DNA from: JBMNEH01 sp050948665
Lineage (GTDB): Bacteria > Bacillota > Clostridia > Christensenellales > UMGS416
NCBI GenBank assembly: GCA_050948665.1
Contig: JBMNEH010000001.1
Coordinates: forward strand, 372,001 to 436,000
Direction of reading: 5' to 3'
Length of the DNA stretch: 64,000 bases
Each line of letters opens with the position of its first letter. Within the stretch, counting starts at the first letter, position 1. The notes beneath the pieces were generated by a model. That model saw nothing but the letters and a program-made list of their open reading frames with translations. It searched no databases and had not been told where the DNA came from. Made by a program: the position numbers and the translations under genes. Below are positions 26,427-35,691 of this stretch, piece by piece.

Positions 26427-26838
26427 CATATTCAAGGAAGGGGTCCTTGTGACGATCGGAAGCCTAGCGGCTTTGCTCACCGCTTTTCTGGTCTATTCTC
26501 TTGTATTTATGATCTTCGAAACGGCGGCGAACAGGGACGGGGGATATCATTTCGTTTCATCGCTGCGCATCGGATACGGGGCCGCGTGGATGATCGCCGG
26601 CATCATACTGTATCTCACGAAAATCCCCGATTGGGTGAAGGCCTGCGGACTGGCGGGGGCGCTGGGCACCATGCTGACCGGGGTGGGTATAACGTTACAC
26701 GAGAGACCGATCATCGTGGGGATCATCATTTTTCTGGTTTCCGCCATATGCGTGCTTATCCTTATCAAGGCGAAAAAAAGATGGTATCACTACTACGCGG
26801 TCGCGCTGGCGCTGACCGCGGCGTTATTCTATTTATAA
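26404..26838 (+). CDS. Small integral membrane protein of unknown function
   Basis: A 144-residue protein with a KKKK-type basic N-terminus and about five hydrophobic helices (GVLVTIGSLAALLTAFLVYS, AAWMIAGIILYL, LAGALGTMLTGVGI, VGIIIFLVSAICVLILI, and a C-terminal helix). I do not recognise the family. The ATG at 26404 follows GGGGGGAAGAG and lies inside the end of the metallopeptidase gene, so the two are translationally coupled. No catalytic motif is seen. Confidence 0.65.
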   Translation: MAKKKKPDIFKEGVLVTIGSLAALLTAFLVYSLVFMIFETAANRDGGYHFVSSLRIGYGAAWMIAGIILYLTKIPDWVKACGLAGALGTMLTGVGITLHERPIIVGIIIFLVSAICVLILIKAKKRWYHYYAVALALTAALFYL

Positions 26839-26903
26839 GAGATATGGCGAGGAGGGGGGATCCCCGTTCCGCCGCGGGAGGGATGGGAAGAGGGCGGGTT
26901 TTG

Positions 26904-27006
26904 GAGACAGAACCCCCGCCTCGGCGGCCGGAAGACATAGGGGAAGGCATGTATACATCCGCCCGCGTTTGATGTGCAACGTTTTATCAAGGGGAAGGCG
27001 GGGAAG
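26904..27006 (+). repeat. Dispersed intergenic repeat, copy 2 (long form)
   Basis: Contains GAGACAGAACCCCCGCCT, GGCCGGAAGACATAGG, GGAAGGCATGTATACATCCG and a second GGGGAAGG block after ~45 bp. It lies between the membrane protein gene and the cas promoter. Confidence 0.8.
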
Positions 27007-27061
27007 ATTTTAAGCTCCGGAGGGGGAAAGGGGAAGATCGATTTAGAACAAAATTAAATTG

Positions 27062-27090
27062 TTGCAATCGGGCGGGGACGGGATTATAAT
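27062..27090 (+). promoter_or_regulatory. Promoter of the cas operon
   Basis: TTGCAA (27062-27067) and TATAAT (27085-27090) are separated by 17 bp in an AT-rich island amid GC-rich DNA. No other promoter is evident before the CRISPR array, so the array may also depend on this or on a promoter inside cas2. Confidence 0.7.
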
Positions 27091-27279
27091 AAAATCATCA
27101 AATTTCGTTTATTCGTTTTAGTCCGCGGACGGGTCTCTTGTTTTATATTTTGGAAAAACGCAAATACAGAAACAGGACGGATGAAACACAACACCGATCA
27201 GGGCGGACAGAGCGCAGATCCGAAGCGCGAAGTGGAGGCAGGCCGCGCAAGGACCGGAAAGAGGGGGATTGGAGGCAGA

Positions 27280-30066
27280 ATGGTCACCGGTAACCCCGCC
27301 TTTTGGGCAAAAAAACAAGACAGAGAAGGAGAATTCGCCTGGCTTTCCCTGGCCCAGCATCTGGAGGATACCCGGCAAATCACCCGGCTGCTCTGGACGC
27401 ACTGGTTGAGCGAAGGACAGCGGCAGAACATCATTTCCTCTTTGAGCGAGCCGGATGAGGAGACCGCCGTCAGCTTGGCCGGGCTTTTGGGCGCGGTCCA
27501 TGATATCGGCAAGGCGACGCCGGCTTTCCAGAGCAAGCCGGGCTTCACCAATTCCCCGGACCTGGACGCGCTGTTGATCGAGAAGCTGGAGCGGGAGGGG
27601 TTTGCCGGCCTGCGCCACGCAGATATCACGAACCCGGAAAAAACGCCGCACGCCCTGGCGGGACAGGCGCTGCTGACGGAATACGGCGTGGGGGAGGATA
27701 TCGCCTCCATCGTGGGGGCGCACCACGGGAGACCCGCGGATGACGATATGAGCATCAACAGCCCAAGGTCATACCCCAGAAACTATTATCAGAAAGATTG
27801 TATAAATCATCCCCTGTATCAGAGGTGGAAGACTGAACAGCGCGCGATTTTTGACAGGGCGATGGAGATCAACGGGTTTGAGGGGGCGGCGGGACTCCCC
27901 GCGGTACAGCAGCCGGGACAGGTACTGTTATCCGGACTGGTCATTATGGCGGACTGGATCGCCAGCAACCCGGCGTATTTTCCCCTCGTACCCCTTGAGA
28001 CCGCTGCCGTTGAAGACCAACAGGCCCGGATCGAGAGAGGATTCACGAAATGGATGGAGGGCGCCAGCTACCCCTGGGAGGCGGACGCCTGGGAACCGGA
28101 CGCGCTTTTCGGGAAGCGGTTCGAATTTACACCGCGTGAAATCCAGAGAGCCTTCGCGGAGGCGGCCGAAAGGACGGAGCAGCCGGGTATTTTCATACTG
28201 GAGGCGCCGATGGGGATCGGCAAAACAGAAGCAGCCCTGGCCGCCGCGGAGCTGCTGGCGCACAAGACGGGAAGAAGCGGACTGTTCTTCGGGCTGCCCA
28301 CCCAGGCAACCTCCAACGGTATCTTCCCAAGGATCTTAAAATGGCTGGACAGCGTGGGAGAAGACAGCGACGGCAGGCTGGGGCTCCGTCTGCTGCACGG
28401 AAAGGCGGCGCTCAACCAGGAATTCGACGACCTGATCCAAAATAGGACGGCGCAGAACGTCAATACGGACGGCGAAGCCTACGGGAACGTGACGGTCAAC
28501 GCATGGTTTTCCGGGCGGAAGGCGGCGCCGCTGGACGACTTTGTGGTCGGAACCATCGACCAGTTTCTGATGACGGCGCTGAAGCAGAAGTATCTGGCTT
28601 TAAGACACCTGGGCTTCAGCAAGAAGGTCGCGGTGCTGGATGAGGTGCACGCCTATGACGCGTATATGTCCCGGTACCTTGACGGGGCCATCGGATGGAT
28701 GGCGGCCTACGGCGCGCCGGTCATCATCCTGTCGGCGACGCTGCCGGCGGAACGGCGGGAAGCATTGACGAAAGCATACCTGCGGGGGGCGGGCTACCGG
28801 TATAAGGAGTGCATACAGCCCCCGGAGGGGCTGCGGACGGAGGCGTATCCCCTGATCACCTATACCGACGGGAGGAGAATCCGGCAGGCGACCTTCGCAC
28901 CCGCCGAGGAAAAGACCGTACGCATCGAGCGCTATGAAAGCTGCGAGACGGAGGATATCGTATCACTGACGGCGGATCTGCTCCGGGAGGGGGAGGGCGT
29001 GATCGGCGTCATAGTCAATACGGTCAAACGGGCGCAGGAGTGCGCGGCGGCCTGCTCCCGCCGGTTCGGCGAAGAAAACGTCATGCTGCTGCACTCAGCT
29101 TTTATCGCGCCCGACCGCATCGAAAAAGAAGCGCGGCTGCTGGGAAGCATCGGAAAAGGCGCAGAGCGGCCCGCTCAGAAGATCATCATCGGCACGCAGG
29201 TCATAGAGCAATCGCTGGATATTGATTTTGACGCGCTGCTCTCCGACCTGGCTCCGGCCGACCTGCTGATCCAGCGGGCCGGAAGGCTGCACAGACACGA
29301 GAATCCGCGCCCCCAAAGGCACAGGCTGCCGGTGCTCCACGTTTTCGGCGCCGGCGCCGACCTGGATTTCGAACCCGGGGGCGAGGCGGTTTACGGAGGT
29401 TATCTGCTCGCGCGGACGGCGGCTTTGCTGCCGGAGACATTGTCTCTGCCAGGGGATATCTCCCCCCTGGTGCAGAGGGTATACGGCGGGGAGGACCCGC
29501 CGTATACCGGCGCGCAGCAGACCCGCTACCTGGAGATGAAAGCAGAGCACGAAGCGTTCGTCGCCAACCAGAAGGAAAAGGCGGAAACCTACCGCATCGA
29601 ATCGCCGCGGAGGAAGGACTCTCTGGTGGGGTGGCTGAAAAACAGCCACCCCAACGAAAGCGAAGAGAGAGCCTACGCGCAGGTGCGGGATACCCGGGAG
29701 ACGCTGGAGGTCATCGCGCTGCAGAAGACAGGGGACGGGTACGGATTTTTCGGTACCGGCGAGGATATTTCAGAACGGATAGAGGAAAGCGCCGTCGCGA
29801 GAAGGATCGCCCAGCAAACCCTAAGGCTGCCGCGGATACTCAGCTCAACTTACCGGATCGATGGTACCATTCAGGAGCTGGAGCGATACAACCTCAAATA
29901 CCTGGGGGAATGGCAGAAGCAGCCGTGGCTGAAGCACTCGCTGGGCATCCTCTTTGAGGAGGACGGCAGCTTCAGGATCAACGGATACCGCATACAATAT
30001 GACGAGAACATCGGATTATCCTATATGAAGGAGGAGGGAAATGAGTCGTTTCAATCTGGTCGATGA
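27280..30066 (+). CDS. cas3: Type I-E CRISPR-associated nuclease/helicase Cas3
   Basis: A 928-residue effector that nicks and unwinds target DNA after Cascade binding. The N-terminal HD nuclease has H74-D75 (AVHDIGK) and GAHHGRP. The SF2 helicase has Walker A K315 in APMGIGKTEA, DEVH at 454-457, SAT at 485-487, TQVIEQSLDIDFD and QRAGRLHRH. The C-terminal domain is present, so the protein looks intact and active. The ATG at 27280 has GGAGG four bases upstream and is followed at once by the family-typical FWAK. A longer frame from 27181 adds 33 unlike residues. The stop overlaps cas8e by 26 nt. Confidence 0.96.
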   Translation: MVTGNPAFWAKKQDREGEFAWLSLAQHLEDTRQITRLLWTHWLSEGQRQNIISSLSEPDEETAVSLAGLLGAVHDIGKATPAFQSKPGFTNSPDLDALLIEKLEREGFAGLRHADITNPEKTPHALAGQALLTEYGVGEDIASIVGAHHGRPADDDMSINSPRSYPRNYYQKDCINHPLYQRWKTEQRAIFDRAMEINGFEGAAGLPAVQQPGQVLLSGLVIMADWIASNPAYFPLVPLETAAVEDQQARIERGFTKWMEGASYPWEADAWEPDALFGKRFEFTPREIQRAFAEAAERTEQPGIFILEAPMGIGKTEAALAAAELLAHKTGRSGLFFGLPTQATSNGIFPRILKWLDSVGEDSDGRLGLRLLHGKAALNQEFDDLIQNRTAQNVNTDGEAYGNVTVNAWFSGRKAAPLDDFVVGTIDQFLMTALKQKYLALRHLGFSKKVAVLDEVHAYDAYMSRYLDGAIGWMAAYGAPVIILSATLPAERREALTKAYLRGAGYRYKECIQPPEGLRTEAYPLITYTDGRRIRQATFAPAEEKTVRIERYESCETEDIVSLTADLLREGEGVIGVIVNTVKRAQECAAACSRRFGEENVMLLHSAFIAPDRIEKEARLLGSIGKGAERPAQKIIIGTQVIEQSLDIDFDALLSDLAPADLLIQRAGRLHRHENPRPQRHRLPVLHVFGAGADLDFEPGGEAVYGGYLLARTAALLPETLSLPGDISPLVQRVYGGEDPPYTGAQQTRYLEMKAEHEAFVANQKEKAETYRIESPRRKDSLVGWLKNSHPNESEERAYAQVRDTRETLEVIALQKTGDGYGFFGTGEDISERIEESAVARRIAQQTLRLPRILSSTYRIDGTIQELERYNLKYLGEWQKQPWLKHSLGILFEEDGSFRINGYRIQYDENIGLSYMKEEGNESFQSGR

Positions 30067-31753
30067 GCCCTGGATATCGGTCATCGCGGAACGGACGGGC
30101 GGCACAGAGGAGGTGTCACTGAAAACGCTGTTTGAAAACGCCCGGCACTACCAACGGATAGCGGGGGATACCGCCACGCAGGACTTCGCGGTGCTGCGCG
30201 TACTGCTGGCGGTACTGCACACGGTTTTTTCCCGGGTGGACGCGGAAGGGAAGCCCTATGAAGGGCTGACGCTGGACGAGCGTTTCAGACAGATGAGCAT
30301 CATCGAGGACGAGGACGAGCTGGAGGACTACGGGGAGGCGCTGTTCCGGACATGGAGGGAATTGTGGCAGGCGGGGGAATTCCCGGGGGCGGTTGGCGAT
30401 TACCTGGAGAAGTGGCATGACCGGTTCGATTTGCTGGATGACACCTACCCCTTTTTCCAGGTCACGGAGGCGGACATGGCGCCGGAAAAAATCAGCAAAA
30501 GCACGCCGAGTACGTTTTCCGGGAAAAATATCAACCGCCTGATTTCGGAAAGCGATAATAAAATCGCTTTGTTTTCACCAAAAACCGCAGATGAAAAGGG
30601 GATACTAACACCGCAGGAATGCGCCAGATGGCTGATCACATTTCAGGGATATACCGGATTATCGGACAAGGTCATCTTCGGCAAGGAAAAATATAAGGCG
30701 TCCAAGGGATGGCTGTTCGATATCGGCGGGATTTTTATCGAAGGCAGGAACCTGTTTGAGACGCTGATGCTCAACTTCCTCCTGCCCCACACGGAGGAGG
30801 CGTATCAGGCGACGCCGCAAACGCCCTGCTGGGAATACAGCGGCGACGAGATCATCCAACGGGCTTTCTCGGGACGGGACCATGACAATCTGGCCGGACT
30901 CTATACAAACTGGAGCAGGGCGGTCTTCATCGACCCGGATATGGATTTCGCGGCGCCTTTCGCATGCTCCATAGTGAAGCTGCCGGATATCCGGCACGAA
31001 AACAACTTCCTGGAGCCGATGACGATCTGGCAGTATAACAGCAGGGGCCCGCTTAAAGATACGTTTACGCCGAGAAAACACAGGGTCAACCAGGCGATCT
31101 GGCGTTCTTTCGGACTGCTTTCGCTGCCCAACGCCTATCGGGGAGAGAACCAGCGGCAGCCCGGCATTATCGAATGGCTGAACAAGATAGCCCCCATTGC
31201 CGGGAGCTACGATGTGACCCTGCGGGCTGTCAGCATGGAGGATGACGGGAACGCGACCTCATGGGTCCCGGTGGATGAGATCACCGACGCAATGCGCATC
31301 AACGACCTGGTGCTGACGGATATCCGGGAAAACGGATGGGCGCCCCGGATCAGCGACACGATCGAAGAGACGAAAGCAGCGGTGGAGGGGACATACAGGC
31401 GGTTGCTGCGCGGCATCGGGGAAATACGCAATGTGAATTCCACATTGTTCGTAGATGAGGAGGTTGAGAGACTGTACTATCAAATTGACCGGCCGTTTAA
31501 CCAATGGCTGTCAGAACTGAGAGCCGGCGATTCCATGGATGACCGTATTTTCGCATGGCGCGGCATCCTGAAGAGGATCATCCTTCAACAGGCCGAGAGG
31601 CTGATCGAAAACGCCGGGCCGAGGGATTATACCGGCATCGTGGCGGACAACAAAGTGAAAAACATCGCCACGGTCTACAACAGTTTTATCTATTTCCTGA
31701 ACCAGCAAATCAAACTAAAGGAGGAAGCACATGGAGAAGACACGGCCGGATAA
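30041..31753 (+). CDS. cas8e: Cascade large subunit Cas8e (Cse1/CasA)
   Basis: A 570-residue Cse1 protein, the subunit that recognises the PAM and recruits Cas3. It opens with the conserved FNLVDEPWI and shows the typical middle (WLFDIGGIFIEGRNLFETLMLNFL) and a four-helix C-terminal bundle region. Length is normal for the family (about 500-570). It overlaps cas3 and cse2, consistent with one mRNA. The PAM preference cannot be deduced from sequence alone. Confidence 0.93.
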   Translation: MSRFNLVDEPWISVIAERTGGTEEVSLKTLFENARHYQRIAGDTATQDFAVLRVLLAVLHTVFSRVDAEGKPYEGLTLDERFRQMSIIEDEDELEDYGEALFRTWRELWQAGEFPGAVGDYLEKWHDRFDLLDDTYPFFQVTEADMAPEKISKSTPSTFSGKNINRLISESDNKIALFSPKTADEKGILTPQECARWLITFQGYTGLSDKVIFGKEKYKASKGWLFDIGGIFIEGRNLFETLMLNFLLPHTEEAYQATPQTPCWEYSGDEIIQRAFSGRDHDNLAGLYTNWSRAVFIDPDMDFAAPFACSIVKLPDIRHENNFLEPMTIWQYNSRGPLKDTFTPRKHRVNQAIWRSFGLLSLPNAYRGENQRQPGIIEWLNKIAPIAGSYDVTLRAVSMEDDGNATSWVPVDEITDAMRINDLVLTDIRENGWAPRISDTIEETKAAVEGTYRRLLRGIGEIRNVNSTLFVDEEVERLYYQIDRPFNQWLSELRAGDSMDDRIFAWRGILKRIILQQAERLIENAGPRDYTGIVADNKVKNIATVYNSFIYFLNQQIKLKEEAHGEDTAG

Positions 31754-32333
31754 TACGGTCAGGTCGGTGACCAACCGCATCGTTGCCAGGCTGGACCAAA
31801 CACTGGAAACCCCATCCGGCAGGGCAACGCTGGCTAACCTGCGGAATTCCATCGGAAGGCCTTTGAGCGAATCCGTCGCAATTTGGCCGTTCATGTTTGA
31901 ATTCCTGCCGGAAGAATTCTTAGGCAGGAGCCAGCCGCTATCCAAGAAGGAGGAGGCCATACTGACCTCACTTCAGCTCTACGCGCTGTACCGCCAGGGC
32001 AAGGGAGCGGAAGCGCGGGGGGCACAGGGGACAAGCCCCGGCAATATCGGCAGGGCGCTGAACGCCCTGCGCACGGGGGAGAACACCGTTTCGACAGACA
32101 GAAGATTCAACGCGCTTGTTACGGCAACGACCTATGAGGAGCTGAAGCATCACCTGCGGCAGATGATCACGCTCCTGAAAGCCAAGGCAGGTGGAGAAGC
32201 GATCGACTTCGGGAGATTGGCCCAGGACCTCTACAGTTTCCTGATCGGCGAGGAGGAGGACGTCCGCCTCAATTGGGCAAAGGCATATTACCGCACATAT
32301 TATAAGGAGGGAGGAACAGAAAATGAGCAATAA
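31731..32333 (+). CDS. cse2: Cascade small subunit Cse2 (CasB, Cas11)
   Basis: A 200-residue mostly helical protein. Two Cse2 copies normally run along the belly of Cascade and stabilise the R-loop. Basic residues cluster in the N-terminal half (RSVTNRIVARL, RATLANLRN) and in GNIGRALNALR. The start lies inside the end of cas8e (23-nt overlap) after AAGGAGG, and the stop overlaps cas7e by 11 nt. Identification rests on position as well as sequence, because this subunit evolves quickly. Confidence 0.9.
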   Translation: MEKTRPDNTVRSVTNRIVARLDQTLETPSGRATLANLRNSIGRPLSESVAIWPFMFEFLPEEFLGRSQPLSKKEEAILTSLQLYALYRQGKGAEARGAQGTSPGNIGRALNALRTGENTVSTDRRFNALVTATTYEELKHHLRQMITLLKAKAGGEAIDFGRLAQDLYSFLIGEEEDVRLNWAKAYYRTYYKEGGTENEQ

Positions 32334-33402
32334 CCGTTTGTTTCTGGATATTCATGTGATCCAAGCCGTACCGCCGTCCAACATCAACAGGGACGACACA
32401 GGAAGCCCCAAGACCGCGCAATACGGCGGCGCGCGGCGGGCCCGCGTCAGCTCCCAGGCATGGAAAAAAGCCGTGCGCGATTATTTCAACGAGAACGGAG
32501 TCCGGGACAATGTGGGCGTGCGGACACTGATGGCGCCCCAATACGTCGCGGAGGAAATCATCAGACAGGACCCCGACATCCCCCAGGACAAAGCCTTGCA
32601 AATGGCGGAGAAGGCCATGGAAGCGGCGGGCATCAAAACACAGGAAGGAAGAACCAAGGCGTTGTTTTTCATCGGAAGCATACAGGCCAAGGCGCTGGCA
32701 CGGGAGGCGCTCCGGGGAACCGAGGACAAAAAAACGCTGCAGGCCATACTCAAGGACAACCCGGCCGTGGACATCGCGCTGTTCGGCAGAATGGTGGCTG
32801 ACGATCCCTCATTGAACGAGGACGCTTCCGCGCAGGTGGCCCACGCCATTTCCACCCACGCGGTGCAGACGGAGTTCGACTTCTTTACCGCCGTCGACGA
32901 TCTGCAGCCGGAGGACAATGCCGGAGCGGGGATGCTGGGTACCATCGAGTTCCAGTCCTCGACCATGTACCGCTATGCCAATGTGGCGATGCACGAGCTG
33001 TACCGCCAACTGGGGAACAAGGAGCAGACGCTGAACGCGTTAAAGCTGTTCATTGAGGCGTTCGCCAACTCAATGCCCACGGGGAAAGCCAACACTTTCG
33101 CAAACCAGACCCTGCCGCAGGCGATCCTGGTCACCGTCCGCGGCGACAGGCCAGTCAGCCTGGTAAGCGCCTTTGAGGACCCGGTCAAATCCTCCGAGGG
33201 ATATACGCGGGAATCGACCGAAAGACTGTTCAGGGAATTGAAGAGGGCGGGGAAATTCGCGCGCGAACCTCTTGTGACGCTGTATGTGACAAACCGCGAC
33301 GTGGATGACGCCGGCATCGGGGAGGAAGCCGAAGACCTGCCCGCCCTGCTGGACAGGTTTTACGCCGCGGCGGACGGACTGCTGACCGAAAAGGCAGAAT
33401 AG
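32323..33402 (+). CDS. cas7e: Cascade backbone subunit Cas7e (Cse4/CasC)
   Basis: A 359-residue RAMP-like protein, six copies of which line the crRNA in Cascade. The family opening LDIHVIQAVPPSNINRDDTG, followed by RARVSSQAWKKAVR, is intact, as is GMLGTIEFQSSTMYRYANV. AAGGAGGG precedes the ATG. Length is normal (about 345-370). Confidence 0.95.
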   Translation: MSNNRLFLDIHVIQAVPPSNINRDDTGSPKTAQYGGARRARVSSQAWKKAVRDYFNENGVRDNVGVRTLMAPQYVAEEIIRQDPDIPQDKALQMAEKAMEAAGIKTQEGRTKALFFIGSIQAKALAREALRGTEDKKTLQAILKDNPAVDIALFGRMVADDPSLNEDASAQVAHAISTHAVQTEFDFFTAVDDLQPEDNAGAGMLGTIEFQSSTMYRYANVAMHELYRQLGNKEQTLNALKLFIEAFANSMPTGKANTFANQTLPQAILVTVRGDRPVSLVSAFEDPVKSSEGYTRESTERLFRELKRAGKFAREPLVTLYVTNRDVDDAGIGEEAEDLPALLDRFYAAADGLLTEKAE

Positions 33403-33403
33403 C

Positions 33404-34111
33404 ATGAAAACGATATTGCTTAAGTTCGCGGGTCCGCTCCAGTCATGGGGCACGCGCTCCCATTTTGAGACCCGCCATACAGACCTGTACCCATCCAAGA
33501 GCGCGGTGATCGGCATGATCGCGGCATGTATGGGTTACCGGAGGGAGGAGGACAGGAGGATCCAGGCGCTGAACGGGCTGGATTTCGCCGTCCGCATGGA
33601 TCAGAGCGGACAGCTGTTAAGGGATTATCACACCGCCAGGAAATTCAAAAGCAGCGGAGCGTTTGACAGGACCTATGTAACGAACCGTTACTATCTGGAA
33701 GACGCCGTTTTTACGGCGGCGATCGGCCATGAAAACGACGCATGGATCGAGGAGATCGCGGAGAGCCTGCGGAACCCGGTTTTCCCGCCGTATTTGGGCA
33801 GGCGCTCCCTCCCGCTGACAGCGGATTACTTCCTGGGGATCCGGGAGACCGACGTGCTGACGGCCCTTAAAGAATGCCCCTGGCAGGCACGGGCAGAGTA
33901 TCAAAGAACCCATTCCGACCGCCTGACCATTTACGCGGACGCCCGCCTGGAGCCGGGCGGCCTGCAGGCGGGCAGCCGCAAGGACGCGGCGGTCTCCTTC
34001 TCACAAAAAGGACGCCGCTTCGGATTCCGCCCGGAAGTGAAAATCACCATGACGGCAAGGACACCCGCTTCCTCAACGGAACACGACGCCTTTGGCGCGT
34101 TAGGAGGATGA
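33404..34111 (+). CDS. cas5e: Cascade subunit Cas5e (CasD)
   Basis: A 235-residue Cas5e protein that caps the 5' handle of crRNA. Family motifs LLKFAGPLQSWGTRSHFETR and TDLYPSKSAVIGMIAA are at the N-terminus, and PPYLGRRSLP occurs mid-protein. It starts one base after the cas7e stop and ends one base before cas6e. Confidence 0.95.
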   Translation: MKTILLKFAGPLQSWGTRSHFETRHTDLYPSKSAVIGMIAACMGYRREEDRRIQALNGLDFAVRMDQSGQLLRDYHTARKFKSSGAFDRTYVTNRYYLEDAVFTAAIGHENDAWIEEIAESLRNPVFPPYLGRRSLPLTADYFLGIRETDVLTALKECPWQARAEYQRTHSDRLTIYADARLEPGGLQAGSRKDAAVSFSQKGRRFGFRPEVKITMTARTPASSTEHDAFGALGG

Positions 34112-34112
34112 G

Positions 34113-34754
34113 ATGTATTTATCCCAGGTAGAAATCGACACACAGAACCGCCGGAAAATACGGGACCTGAGCCACCTGGGCGCCTACCATTACTGGGTGG
34201 AGCAAAGCTTTCCCGATGAGAGGGGAGGAGAGAGGACACGCAAATTATGGCGGATCGATACTTTAAAGGGGCGCCGGTACCTGCTGGTGGTCAGCCCGAC
34301 GAAGCCGGACCTGACGCGCCTGGAGCAGTACGGGGTAGAAGGAAGCGGGCAAACTAAGGATTACGAATCGTTTCTGGAGACGCTGAAGGAGGGAACGCGG
34401 GCCCGGTTCAGAGTCACGCTGAACCCCGTTATCTCGGTGACGGAGGCGGGGGGCGCCAGGGGACGGGTAAAACCCCATGTGACAACAGCGCATCAAACAC
34501 AGTTCTTATTGGACCGTAGCCTGAAGAACGGCTTTTCACTGGGGGAGCAGGACTTCACCATTACGGAGCGCGGTTTTGTTCCGCTGAAAAAAGCCAACGA
34601 GAAGCCCCTCGAGCTGAGCAGAGTCACCTATGAGGGCGTGTTAACGATCACGGACAGGGAGCAGTTTATCAAAACACTGACCCAGGGGTTCGGGAAAAAG
34701 AAAGCCTATGGCTTTGGCATGATGACCGTTATACCGGAAGGAAGGGATGAATAG
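34113..34754 (+). CDS. cas6e: crRNA-processing endoribonuclease Cas6e (CasE/Cse3)
   Basis: A 213-residue Cas6e that cuts the repeat RNA hairpin and stays bound. His residues H21 and H26 lie in LSHLGAYHYWVEQSFP, where the catalytic His of the family is found. A Gly-rich loop near the C-terminus, GFGKKKAYGFGMMTV, is typical of RAMP proteins. The repeat has a matching GC hairpin (CCCGC/GCGGG), and cleavage would leave an 8-nt 5' handle ending GTGATCC. Confidence 0.93.
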   Translation: MYLSQVEIDTQNRRKIRDLSHLGAYHYWVEQSFPDERGGERTRKLWRIDTLKGRRYLLVVSPTKPDLTRLEQYGVEGSGQTKDYESFLETLKEGTRARFRVTLNPVISVTEAGGARGRVKPHVTTAHQTQFLLDRSLKNGFSLGEQDFTITERGFVPLKKANEKPLELSRVTYEGVLTITDREQFIKTLTQGFGKKKAYGFGMMTVIPEGRDE

Positions 34755-35691
34755 AAAGCAAAGAGGGGCGAAAAAAGCCAGCCTGCCGGACTTGCCGCGG
34801 ATCAATGAAAGGGTGACATTCCTCTACATCGAGCACGCGAAGATCAACCGGCGGGACAGCGCGATCACGGTCGCCGATAAGCGGGGCATCGTCCACATCC
34901 CCGCGGCTATGATCGGCGTGCTGCTGTTAGGCCCGGGCACCGATATCAGCCACAGGGCGGTCGAACTCATCGGCGACACAGGAACGAGCATGGTATGGGT
35001 GGGAGAACGCGGCATCCGCAATTACGCCCACGGAAGAGCGCTGGCCCATTCCACCCGACTCCTGGAAAAGCAGGCGAAGCTGGTTTCCAACACAAGGACA
35101 AGGCTGGCAGTCGCGCGGAAGATGTACCAAATGCGTTTCCCGGAGGAGGATGTGTCGGCTTTTACAATGCAGCAGCTGCGGGGACGCGAGGGCGCCAGAG
35201 TACGAAACGCATACCGGAAGTATTCCCAAAAATACAAAATACAATGGGACGGGAGGGAATACGATCCCGATGACTTCGCATCAAGCACACCGGTAAACCA
35301 GGCGCTGTCCGCCGCGAATGTCGCGCTGTACGGCGTGGCGCACAGCGTGATCACCGCGATCGGCCTGTCCCCCGGGCTGGGGTTCGTTCATACGGGCCAT
35401 GACAAATCTTTTGTGTACGATATCGCGGACCTATACAAGGCGGAATATACCATCCCCCTGGCTTTCGAGATCGCCTCAAGGGCAAAGCCGGAGGACAATA
35501 TCGGGAGCCTGGCAAGGCAGGCGATGCGGGAGAAATTCGTTGACGGCAAGATCATGAAGCGTATCGTACAGGATGTGCAAACCCTGTTGGGGGCGGAGGA
35601 GGACGAACAAATATACGCTGACATTATCCACCTATGGGATGAACGGGAGCGGCTTGTTCCCCATGGCGTCAACTACAGTGAGGTGAATTAA
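34747..35691 (+). CDS. cas1: CRISPR integrase Cas1 (type I-E)
   Basis: A 314-residue Cas1 that, with Cas2, inserts new spacers. Likely metal ligands are E148 (GREGARVRN), the His in GFVHTGHDKSF (H215 or H218) and D225/D228 (VYDIADLYK). The N-terminal beta domain and the ITVADKRGIVHIPA stretch fit type I-E Cas1. Overlaps cas6e by 8 nt and cas2 by 1 nt. Confidence 0.95.
   Translation: MNRKQRGAKKASLPDLPRINERVTFLYIEHAKINRRDSAITVADKRGIVHIPAAMIGVLLLGPGTDISHRAVELIGDTGTSMVWVGERGIRNYAHGRALAHSTRLLEKQAKLVSNTRTRLAVARKMYQMRFPEEDVSAFTMQQLRGREGARVRNAYRKYSQKYKIQWDGREYDPDDFASSTPVNQALSAANVALYGVAHSVITAIGLSPGLGFVHTGHDKSFVYDIADLYKAEYTIPLAFEIASRAKPEDNIGSLARQAMREKFVDGKIMKRIVQDVQTLLGAEEDEQIYADIIHLWDERERLVPHGVNYSEVN

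Larger units (their letters stand above)
26839..27279. other. Gap between membrane protein and cas3
   Basis: This 441-bp gap contains a long-form dispersed repeat (26904-27006), the cas promoter (27062-27090) and a ~185-nt untranslated leader if cas3 starts at 27280. An in-frame ATG at 27181 would shorten the leader but has a poor ribosome site. Confidence 0.6.

Noticed and set aside
27395..27410. Possible self-target: part of cas3 (AAATCACCCGGCT) resembles the end of the duplicated spacer
   Set aside because: Only ~15 bases match at the spacer's 3' end, with no match in the seed side. Likely chance from a shared QITRL peptide.
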